Source: Anoplolepis gracilipes (taxonomy: Eukaryota > Arthropoda > Insecta > Hymenoptera > Formicidae). Taken from it: a DNA stretch of 64,000 nucleotides. The notes beneath the pieces were generated by a model, which had not been told where the DNA came from, searched no databases, and worked only from the letters and a program-made list of their open reading frames with translations. The stretch covers positions 2,553,001 through 2,617,000 of the forward strand of contig NC_132984.1 in assembly GCF_047496725.1 (NCBI RefSeq). Reading direction: 5' to 3'. A program made the position numbers and the translations under genes. Below are positions 9,740 to 21,122 of this stretch, piece after piece (the stretch's first letter is position 1; each line of letters opens with the position of its first letter).

Positions 9740-12700
9740 CCTGCGCGAGGAATTTGCAGTTTCCTATTTCTGATTATCTTCTTCGACTTAATATCCTCTC
9801 AACTCGCGCATCTAACGCGCATGATCCTTGATCGATCTCGAGGGATTTTTCCAAGTCGTCGCGATCATTCCACCGTCTATAAAATGATGATTTACAGCCT
9901 CCTTACAATATGCTGCTGTGCAAATACTCTGCTTACGCAAATAGTAGGTTTTTTTTTTTTAATCATTCAAGAATTTTGCATTCTTTCTTTCTTTATCGTC
10001 CTTGTTTTGTCCTATTTTACCGTGTAAATTTCTCGTTGAGAAATACAATATGCGATAATTTGCGCGCGACTGCGATGCCTTTGCGGAAACGCCAAATTAG
10101 TACGACGAGATAGAAGCAACTCTATCTCCTGATATAAATATCCACCATAACTGGTGTTTCGGCGCGTGAGAAGCGACAGTTTACGATTAATTTTGCACTA
10201 CTGCTGCAAATAATTTAGCTCTGTATTGAAATGCATTTACATATATATTTAAAGTAATTTTTAAATTCAATCCTTGTGTGTGAAGAATTCACTCGCGATA
10301 TATTTAAAGATTATTATTTAATTTCATAATATATTTCGAATTAAATATATAAACGCTGTAAGAAATTGCCTAAGCATTCATATATATTTTGCCTGAATTT
10401 TCAAACCTGGACAGACCAGTGCGGTGTGTCTGTTAGAAAATTAATGTTGCGTAACACATTTCAGACAATCTATCTTAATCATCAGATCATTTTTCTGTTC
10501 AGGTCTAAAAATTTAAAATCTCTTCTGAAAATTCGAATGGTGTACCTTTAAAACCCATAAACGTATAATATATAGACGGCGCGTTCATTATATCTTCAAT
10601 TGTCAAAAAAATAGAAAGAAAGATGCTTTAGGGTTATCATTCTATTTTTCTTTTTTAAATGTCAGATAAAGTTATCTTTGTCACATCAACGGGGACTCAA
10701 AGCATGCTCTCTGTTTAATTTTATGGTGTCTGTTGAACCGAAGGCGCAGTCTGTATAGACATCTATTAAAATCTACGGTGTGAAATTGTAGGATCCGCTA
10801 TCCGATCCCTTGCTGTTTGTGAATGCGTGTTTAAGAAAATAAACATACTGTGCAGTTATATTTTACAATGAATAATAATTAGTTTAGTATAGCTACCTAA
10901 ATCTATTGTATTCTATTAAATGTTTACAAAGGTTTATAGATTGTTTCCGTTTATTTTGTCTAGACTTTCGTTCTTTTAAAACCAGTCTGACAGAAGTCAA
11001 GTTTTCCTTTTCATTCTTTTCAAAAGGGAATCTCATTTGGAGACAAAAATTTCTTTGCCACAAAATGGCAAAAGAAAGTCTTTTTTCAATGTAAAATGAT
11101 TATTTTAAATCGATTTTAAATTCGACTTTTCTTTTTAGAAACAAAAAAGAAACTTCGATCCTTAAGCTTTGTAATACACATATTTATGCAAAGGTTGTTA
11201 TGCTTGTTTGTTTAAATAGAATAAAATTTATTATCTAAATAAAACAGTTAAATAATGAAAGGTCGTAAAGTTTCAATTAAATTTGCACGACTTTTGCAGG
11301 AAGAGTTTTTTTTTTTGTATTCGCACATTTATTACAAGCGGAACAAATATGAAAGCTTTCGACACCATAACATTTCAGCTTTGAGATACACCGTCGTAAC
11401 GAATGAGCTCGTAAACTCCATACCACGACATTATCGGCTCCATTAACAGCTTTTCATGACAAAGAAAAACGAACGTTTTCTTATCTTAAAAAGTTTTATT
11501 TGACTATGAATGAAAACATTTTTTCTTATTCATTTTCTTACGCAAATTTATTCCTTGTTTTACGTTTTCTTTTTCTAAAATATTCCTTTTCTTAAAGAAA
11601 TGCAAATTTTGTTTGATTTAGCAAAAACAAAATTTTCGCAAAAAATTAAAAAAAAAGAAAAGCTTTTCCCAGATATTTTCGTTTTGATTCATTGTCGGCG
11701 AAAAAAAAATTTTCGTGGAAGCACAAAATCTGCTTTCAGGAAAACAAAATTCTCCTGAAGAGTTAAAAAAAATCTCAAACCCTTTTCGGACATACATATT
11801 TAAACTATTGGCAGTCTAACTCTGGTTATTCGCAAATATTCACGTTAACACATTTGAGACATCGCGTGAGTTGACGACGATTGCGCAAAATTAATCACGC
11901 GATTAATCTCGTGTTCTATATGATTTGATGATCACGCGTAAATAAACCGCAATTAAAGATCGCTCTTAAAAAATTGCTCGCTTAGGTCATCACTTTTCGC
12001 GTCCAATTTAGATCTACAAGTTGATTGAAAAGTTCTCGATTCGTATCGCGAATAATCAATCATCTAAAAGTCGCATCTCTTCCTACATCTAATCGTACAA
12101 AAGTTAGAAAAAAGGATTTTTTTTTTAATTTTAAACTTTTTCAAACTTTTCTTTAAAGCCGTAGAGAATCTGTATTTTAAAATATTAAAGTTTTCAAGCA
12201 AAATAATGAGAAACAAGAACACTGCTCATTTGAATCAGACATTGTAAAAAAAATGACGTATGTTAATGAAATACATTAAAAAATTTATGGCACATACGTA
12301 TGCTTAATAGATAATGTCTAATTAAAATTTTGCAATGATAAACAGTTGATAAACAGTTTCGCGTATATCTATAGAGAAGAATAAATTTACAATTAATAAA
12401 AGACCTTTAAGAAAAATATGAATATTTCTAAATCTCTCTTCACAAAGCGTTGTGATTTTATTATGCAGAAGTGCTCGAATTGAATATTCAAAAAACAGCA
12501 AACACCAAACGTACAGGTTTTGAGTACTCGTGAAAATCCCACGTCACCAACGGAAAAATAACATAAAAGGATTTGAGGATCTCCGCGATCACCTTCCGGT
12601 TTCCGGCGGATTCCCGGCGGGCCGAGATCGATCTTTTTGGGCCCGCTCGAAATCGATCCCACGGGAGACGGATGATGCGCCTCGACGGGACTCGACGCGA

Positions 12701-14166
12701 GACTGGAGCTACAGATTACAGAGTCACGGAGAGGGCTCATCTGGGAGGGCTCTCTCTCTCTCTCTCTCTCTTTCCTCAGCATCTTCAACCATCCTTATCT
12801 CCTGCTCTCTGTCTCTGTATCAGTCTCTCCTCTCCTCCTCTGATCCACACATCGTCGATGTCGATCTCCTTCTCCCCCTCTTTAGCTTAAGACGATGACG
12901 ATGACGACGGGCCCACCCCTTCTACTCGGCTGTTAACACCACGCGTGTGTGAAGACACGTACACGCACGCGTGTGTACACGTTCCGAAAGGATGCGCTCC
13001 GATGCTCGATCGATCATCAGTCGAGAATGCGATTTGCGTGAAATTGGCGGAAGTCGGGAGGGTAAGCTTCTTTTGCTCGTGTCAGTTTATTAATCGGTAC
13101 TAATTTATTTCGACGATCAGCTCGACGAGTTGAGATTCATTTAGAGTTAGCGCAGAAGTCGGAGAAATAAATTGTCTTTTTCTCACAAAAATTTCGTTGC
13201 TTCTTCCTCAAACTGGTTTTAATATATTTCCATGTCGAAACGATCAAACTCTTGAAAAAAATAAAAATTTCTTTCTGATGAATATAAAAATTGAAATAAT
13301 TACAACTAGCAGATTAGTTTGAAAGTTTAATTTTTCATTTCGCGGAAAAAATATAACGATATATATATACAATTTTAAACAAATTAATTACTTCGTTTAT
13401 ATTTGTTTAAATAGTCGATTTGATGATCTTTGATAATTATAGTTCTCGGGTTAATAAAAATGTTATTACAATCTTATATGTAGAATCATTACATCTTATA
13501 TAATCCATATTATTGCGAGCACCCAGTTATTTATCCAAGAGTTATGATAATTATGTAATAAAGGAACGGTCTCTCGATTTGCAAAGCTATGATATTCGAT
13601 CTACGCGTTCGATCTAACACATTTTTATAAGCTTCCCTAGCTAATGTTAGATAAATTGCTACCATTTTTTTAAATTCCGGAACTAAGTATAATGTTGGAC
13701 TAACGTTCTCTCACACTGTCGCGTTTCATTCGGACGTTATCAAATGAGGTTACAGCTTCGATTGAGAAATCTGAATGACATTGGCCTTTGGGGTCTGTAC
13801 CAAATTTAGAAATAAGCTGACGCTTCCGGAGATTGCTTATGTGAAACAAACGTAACGCACTTATAATTTATTATACTTACACGCACACATGCGGATATTT
13901 TACTGTTAATAATTGCTTAGAAATTATAGAAAAAAAAAAAGTAATATTTAACAGAGAATATAATTTAGAATTTCTAATCTTAAAAAGTATTTTTTAAATG
14001 ACTTTTTTATTTAAATTTCATATATTACGTCGATAAGTATTACGTAATTATCGATGGCGAAATTTAACATAATTCTTCGGAATCCGCGGGTAGATTCTAA
14101 TGATGTGCGGGTGGGAATAGTGAACAGCGACGCAATAGTGTGCATATATATTGTATAACAGGAAAG

Positions 14167-14218
<52 letters not shown>

Positions 14219-15948
14219 CGAGATATATACACATGGCTAATGGGAACGCATATAAAGCATATTCGAGCACGACTCGGTATGCTGAATGCGACTCGCGCGA
14301 GTCTCGAGAGAGATGGCCGATAATACGGTAAAATCACCGCGTTCTGCGTCCACGAGGTATTCATCAGCAGCGAAACTTCCTCTGGCGTGTCGCACCCACG
14401 TGGGTTCGGTTATTATTCTCGATTAAAAAAAAAAAAAAAAAAAAACTACCCTCGATATCAATGTATTTTATACGTGATAATTGGACTCTTATAATTCCAC
14501 ATTTTTGTTAAACGAAGATAATATCTGTGTGTTCTTCTAGGATGTCATAGAAATTTCGCATACTTAAAATTCTAAATGCTACATTTTGTTCATTGTCAAG
14601 TACGCCGAGCTTTATAATTCGACTTTTCTTATGCGAATTCCAGACGGCAAGCGAGGCGTGTCAAGCACGCGGTTACTCGCTTCTCTCGGCTTATCCGAGG
14701 AATCAAACGCTTTCTTTCGTATGCAAAGTAGAGAACTCACTCCGGCTCGACATCATGTCAGATGTCGGAATAGATACTATTTCACAATGAAAGATTGCTT
14801 CGCGAAAACCTTATGAATGCAAACGCACAGGCTTTGCGCCTACAATACTTTAACGCGATCTGCAGTAAATTAAGAATTTCATAGTACAAAAGTTTCCAAA
14901 GATATATTTTATTAATTAGATTTATTAATAACAAGATAATATTTTTATATACCTGTTGCTAGAAAAATTGTTACATTATAAATTTTTAATTTTACGAAAA
15001 AAAAAAAAGAAAAAAGATCGATTAATATATCTAAAAATACAATTGAAGCAATGGCAAAATGTAATAATGGCTTAAAAGCTACGCATTCCGAGATTAAATA
15101 CCTGGATACGCGATACTCGCGCGCGACTCGCATAAGACGCCGTGATTGTAATTCGCAGCGCGACAGACGAGAGATCGCCCAACACAAACATGATCGACAG
15201 TGATTACTAGCTGGATTGCCGCCGATCTCGAGCCAGCAGCTGCACCTTCAATCACCGTATAATGCATACGATAGACGACTTCTGGACTCCCGTTTCAGAA
15301 GCAATGAACTTACTCTAAAAAAAGACTTTTAGAATCGAGACGTGGCTCTGGTCTCGTAAAAAAGTGTGAGGAAATTAAAATTAAGAGAAAAATATTGAAA
15401 TTAAGATCTGTGGAAAGAAAATTGGAATAATCTCTAAAATTAAGTGTCTGATTAAAATTGCAAAAATAATTCTGTCATTGGTTAAACGAACGATTTGTTG
15501 GAGTTTTAGCGAGAAGTGCTGCGGTATTATTGTAATTTCTTGCATCAGCTGTGCATCTCGAAGCAGCCTCCCTCGTATGTGGATGTCCCTTCATGCAGTT
15601 TCATAATAATCCTGCTAGACCGCGTGGACTGGTCCCGGATGAAAAATAGGCGGATCGCCGTTACTTCTTTCTTGGGCGGTTAGAGGAGCGTCATTAAAAG
15701 GTAGATCGTGAACAGTCATCAAGAAGCGAGAAGCGAGCGCGTCTCTCGCTTCTCGCTAGCGAACATCGTAACGATGCTATGAAATAGCATCGTAAAGCCG
15801 CACGCTTATTACGATTAATAGTTCAATCTATCTTCGGAGCTCTTTATTTTTAGCCGTGGTGATTAATTATGGAATTAAAATATACGCAAAAACGTGATAA
15901 ATAAATTATTGATATACATCTCTGCTGCTTGGCAAAAGAAAGTTTTTT
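9740..15948. other. Intergenic region upstream of the orphan exon
   Basis: No recognisable exon. A GC-richer block at about 12560-13061 carries CT/GA tracts and ends at a plus-strand donor-like site (GGGAGG|GTAAGC at 13061/13062); it could be a promoter and non-coding first exon on either strand, but nothing downstream joins to it. Elsewhere there are A/T runs and the (GA)n at 14171. An androglobin polyadenylation signal candidate (AATAAA on the minus strand) lies near 15843-15848. Confidence 0.4.
14171..14216. repeat. (GA)n microsatellite
   Basis: About 23 uninterrupted GA dinucleotides. The open frames reading Arg-Glu or Leu-Ser repeats across it are artefacts of the repeat. Confidence 0.95.
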
Positions 15949-18900
15949 TCAATTCTTCTTCTCTTTTTCTTTAGCCTTCGTTTTTTCGAATTTTAAACTG
16001 TCAATGTAAATCTTCCTCGCTTCGTAAACGGTGTCTATCAGAGTTCTCCTCTGCCAGAAATTTTCCTCCTTCTTCCTAAAAAACTTTGCGTATCTTTGCA
16101 GTTGTTTGTTTATCAACTCGGCCAAGTTTTCCAGGTAACTAGAATAATTTCTTTCACTATTGACTTTGACATCGACGACGTATTGATTTTGCAACTTCTC
16201 GTAGTTGGTTTTCATTTTTGTATAATGATGCCTCGCGATCTCGTCTTCCTTCGCGTACTTCGTCAGGTTTAAAGCGGGCAGATGGTGAAATCCTGGTGGT
16301 ATCAAAGTCCTATGTGTCCTCTCATGTGACAGGCAGAATTCTACATCTTCGTCCTCTAATATTTTCAATTGTCTTTCATTATGATTTAAAGATGCTTGCG
16401 ATTCAGATTTTAAGACGTGCGCACTCAGGAAGGCATCTCGGAGTTCCTTCCCCCGTTTAAATCGACCTGAATCCTTCGACCACCAAGACTCTTTTAATAG
16501 TGTTATTTCTTGCTCTCTCTTCTTATCTTGACAGATCTAACACGAGTGCAGATACATATCAAGAAGAAAATTTGAAACAAAAATAAAGTTTGAAAATACA
16601 TTAATTTTTTAGTAATTAAATTAATGACTTTTTAAACAACAGATATTTTTATGTACATACCTCTACAGCATCCCGAGCATCTGTCACAACCTGAAGAATC
16701 CAGTATGGTGATTCTAGAACTTGATTATTGTTTAATTGTTTCGAATCTTTTCTCGTCGTCGATGGATTTGATCTTGATATTTTCCCAGATTGTGTCTTCG
16801 TTTTGAAGCCTTCTGCATTCATCGTTTTTGCTTGATTCACGACCACCCACTCGGCATCTGTAAGAGGCCAACTGTTGTCGAGAACGAAAGCCTCCACATA
16901 ATAGTGTTGCTTCTCTTCCACTGATTTTTTAAATTCTTCATTAAAGTCTTTGTTTCTTTCTTTGCTTTTAGAATCTTTGCTCTTGCGTAAGTATTTTAAG
17001 ATTATTAAAGGTAATAAAATCTTGGAACCACCTCTCACATCAGCCAAAATGTTATTTCCTTCATCCGTAACTTTCATTCTAATTTTTGCCAAGTTGTAGG
17101 AGGTTGTCAATCTTATCGAGACAATGCTTCCCGAAGTCGCTCGCAGAATCCATCGCGAGATGCAATTCTTGATGTTGGGAACATAAATACCGACTAATTC
17201 ATCGACCGCGAGCTTGGGAGGTTTGATCTGTTGCTCACCTGGTTGATGGAGTATAGGCTCTCCCTTCGTGGTGATTATGCGAATCGCCCAGTCCAGCTCC
17301 CTGATACGTTGTTTTTCGTTCCAGCCATAAGCAAACACCGTATAACCGTCCGGCAAATATTTATAGCGAGCTGGAGCCACGTGGTTCACGATACGCGGTA
17401 TTTCGTGTCCGTTTTGATTGTCAAAGACACGCAATGCGACGCGAGGAAGATCAATTAGCACTTCCAAGGTCGCGAAAACAGTCTCTGTAGGCTTGGTATT
17501 TACGACAAATCTGACAATTGGGAACCATTGTTCGTGCCCGATGTTTTCGAGAACACTCTTGAATTCTTGAATATTCAAGACATGTGTGAAATCCTTGGAA
17601 CAAGGATAAAGCTCGTGCAAATTATCGTGACGGTTGATGACGTTCCTCAGCAACTGACTTGCGATAGATAAATCGAATAAATCAGATATCTTCAAAAGTT
17701 CCTTGCGAACCTGCATATGCAGAGAGTGATCGGGATTGTGAAGCTGTATGTATCCTTTCACAAGTGCCATTTTGAAGAAGGATTGAATTATCGTGGCCGC
17801 TTTATTGTAATCAGAGACACAGCTTGATGTTTTCATGGTCTCTTGTGTTACGGGATCTTGAAGTGTTGTCCGAGTTTTCGTCAAATCGTAGTATTCCTGT
17901 CTAATATCTGGATTCAGAAAAAATATTCTCAAAGAGCGAAGGACGTTTTCGAGATCGCTATCGGGGACGATTTTCCTGATCAATCGGACCTGTTCTTCTA
18001 AAAAGAACTGATGTATCAGCGATGTAAAATTTTTATCTTCTTTCATCAAAATACGCTGTGAGTCGGGCATGTAACTTTGATAGTAATTTTTCAACATTAC
18101 TGAATAATTATTTGTTCCAAATGATCGATAAGCTTCGCAGAGACTATCGCTGATCATTCTCGATATCTTTTCGATTCTATCGGATTCTGCGGTCATCTGT
18201 TGTTGCACAGTCGCTCGATTTCCAAGATAAAAATCCGTATCGGAAGAAATGATCGCCAAACCCGATTCCGAACGGTGGTAAATTCGTAAAAGTTGCCTGC
18301 CAGCTTCCAGTTCTATGACAGTTGACTTATTGCCAAGCGTAGAAATAATTATTGTCTGATTTGATTGATTTGATCCGCAAAACCAATTGTATTTTTCTAA
18401 GATGAGATAATCCATTCGGTTTGACTCTTTTTCTTTTCTTGGCGCAGCCCAAAAATTAATCAGAAAAAATTTATTCTCCAGAGAGTCACAAAATAAATAC
18501 AATAATTTATTTGTTGACTTTAGAATTCCGCTCGTATTGTAAAATTCTGAAAATAATTCTAAATTGTTAGAGACAAAGAATTATGCATTTCATCTTGTTA
18601 GTTCTGAGACTTTACCTAGATAGCATAAAATGTCTTCAAAAGACGTCTTTAAAAAATCTAAAAGACGCTAAATCATCTTTGAATCATATTTTTGACAGCT
18701 TAGAGACAAATGCTACCTAAGGTAGAGCTATTCTATTTATTATAATTATACATTTTGACACGAGACAAAATTTCTAATAACTACCTATTTTTTCCTTCTC
18801 GATTTTAGTCTCGGCTTTGCGATTCCAATGGGTTGTCTTCAACATATTTCCCGTCGCTTGAATCGTGCATCGCAAATATTCGAGCTTATAAAACAAATGT

Positions 18901-21122
18901 ACTTCCGTTATGTGTGGTGCCATTATATTAAAGTCAATCCATCGACTGACATCTTCCGTTGCCTCTTCTTTCATCGTGGTAGACGAATCTGATGCTTTCT
19001 GAGATCTCGTTCTCCGCGCAGATTTATCAGACTGCTTGATCTCGTTTAAAAAGCTCGAGTTTCCTACGGCATCACTTTCGTCGTAAATGTAGACAACACT
19101 CTCGTCGCATTCCTCGAGAGGACTGATCACCCTCAAGTAACGAATCGGAACGAAATAATCGGTGGGATCGATTACATTTTGCGAAACGGCCCATTTTAGC
19201 CACCGATGTAGTTTCCACTTTGCTAATGGCGGTTTTACCTCGGGAAGCAATTTAAGTTTCAAAGCCAATTATAATCCAGATAAAAACTTTTTTGACAGAA
19301 AAAAATAAAAAAAAAAATGTCTTAATGCTCTTAATATTCTTTTAATAGATATTTTCTTCGTGAAAATTATTATTTTTAGATTTTTGTGATTTTTAACACT
19401 TTTAAGATAGTTGAACTTTTACGTCTTTGGGATCCAGAGGAACGTCGCGTGACTGGATGACATGAATTACGTGATCCCAGCAAGGTGATAGACCAGGTAT
19501 CGCTTTGTTCCCGAGTTCTCGGGTGTCGGCCAGGAGAAGAAATAACGTGATCGGTTGAGGTTTCTCGGGTTCGGCGACTAACCGCAAAGTTTCTCCAGAT
19601 CTCTTCGTCTTGTCGGTCATAACGTTATTCGTGTAACTTTCTATTCAGAAATATAGATAAATAGAACTCTATAATATCGGAACGACAATCGTGAGCACGT
19701 TTGACACACCTGGAATCGTGTTACCACGAATAGTTTGCGACGTCCACTCGAAATGCTCAGAATATTTCATCAGGAAGTCCCATTTGTCTTGCAATGACAA
19801 GTGGGTGACGTCTAGCGTCAAGCAAATCCAGCCTGTGTGTCATTACATTTTAAAGCTTATTTTTTTGTTTAGAATCTTTCCAAATGTCGATAAAATTAAT
19901 AAAAAGAAATGATTGTCAAGTAATAAATTTTAGAGCAAATCTCACATTATAAATTAATAAGAATTTAAAAATATACACTTTACTCAAAGAGTGTATGTAA
20001 TTTCAACATTATCCCTTTTTAATGACATCAGCGAATAAAATGACGGATATAGACCTGTTAAACAAGCGATTGGATGAAAATCGATAATCTCGTGATATTC
20101 TGTCCAGGTCAACGAAGCAACCTTGAGCAATGCTTTGGCGAGAAGCATCGGCCACAACTCGAAATCATTGGAGGTACGCGGTAAAAGAGGTCTACCGCCT
20201 TTATCTACAGGTATGGTATCGTCTATCAGAATACGACGCCAGCATCCCATATGGTGTAATCTTACAACGTATTTTCCTAAAAAAAGATTGCCTGATGTGT
20301 TGATTAAGATAGCGAATTATTATTTAGCTAACTCAGTTTATTGTAAAACATTTTTTTCTCGATACGAGAAACGAGAAAGAGAAGCAATTAATTATTAAAA
20401 GATTTTTAAAAATTTCCACATCGATTGTCTCGAAAATCTATCCACCGTTCGGATTAATCACTGGTCGATGCTGAACGCCCTTTCCAGCCTTGTTCAAGGA
20501 ATACACGTGCATCCAGCCGTACCAGGGCCTATGGCCCTCGGCCCACGTGAAATTCGAGCCTTGCCCGCTGACTTCCAAACCTTCCCGACCACAGTATTGC
20601 AAATTTTTGAGCGCAGAAATAAACCATCTTACAAACTATCGAAGAAATTATATTATTACTATTTTGCAACAATTTAATTTTTACGCCGACTTAAAATTAG
20701 AAAAATACCTCGCTGTGCAGTAAATGCTTGTTGTTTGCAATTAGATCAGGATATTCCACACACACGATCGTCGTGTATATCGTCAACGGACTCTAATTCA
20801 TGTATAAAAATAGTACGTTATTACAATTAAACATAAATATGTTACATTTTACAGCTTAAAGATCATAATATGTGTAGTATTAATTAAAAATGCGTGTGTT
20901 ATATCTGAAGTTCATAAGTGAAAGTACAGTCAAACGTTGTAGATCCTTCGCTCTTATCCAGCGGTCAGGTTTCAAAGATCGTGGCATTGTGACGTATTCT
21001 GTGTCCAAGAATAATCCATCCTTGGGGATTCCCCACTTTTCGTTGTTCAGATCGAAATCCTTCCATTCCGGCCACGTTGCATTTACATCAAATTGACGAT
21101 TATTCTTAGATTTTTCTGACAT
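15949..21122 (-). CDS. Adgb: Androglobin (calpain-like/permuted globin protein)
   Basis: Nine exons join in frame: 21122-20928, 20792-20709, 20635-20446, 20276-20055, 19832-19710, 19640-19423, 19238-18785, 18546-16661 and 16536-15949, giving 1,319 residues (human about 1,667). The N-terminus has the family motif WPEWKDFDLNNEKW. A calpain-like core at about 155-215 reads GKYVVRLHHMGCWRRILIDD then FELWPMLLAKALLK, but I see no GDCW, HAY or NPWG triad motifs, so protease activity is doubtful. The circularly permuted globin region (about 610-820) is split by an IQ motif (AATIIQSFFKMALVKGY, about 745-761). The conserved tail contains YVPN, NSWPLTDAEW and PYWILQVVTD, then a Lys/Glu-rich coiled C-terminus. 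Tyr654 sits where the family's proximal His is expected. Androglobin acts in ciliated cells and sperm in mammals; the role here is inferred. The frame reading on past 20055 is intronic. Confidence 0.93.
18613..18724. mobile_element. Short MITE in androglobin intron 7
   Basis: About 112 bp with inverted ends TACCTAGATAGCAT...TGTC and (reverse complement) TACCTTAGGTAGCAT...TGTC. The interior has an AGACGTCTT palindrome. The ends and the GACGTC word resemble the larger element at 2501-3149, so both may belong to one family. It lies inside the 238-bp intron between 18546 and 18785. Confidence 0.55.

Noticed and set aside
12393..12898. Three frames of 105-131 codons on both strands
   Set aside because: They read Ser-Leu or Arg-Glu repeats across CT/GA tracts; repeat-driven open frames.
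14011..14364. 117-codon minus and 63-codon plus frames
   Set aside because: They depend on the (GA)23 microsatellite.
15095..15192. Minus-strand ATG (MFVLGDLSS) followed by a weak donor
   Set aside because: No signal peptide, poor donor, no partner exon; too weak to list as an exon.
19984..20054. Apparent continuation of androglobin exon 4 to an in-frame stop
   Set aside because: It suggested a broken gene at first, but the donor ACAG|GTCTAT at 20055/20054 joins in phase to the next exon and restores the conserved LTGW, so this is intron.
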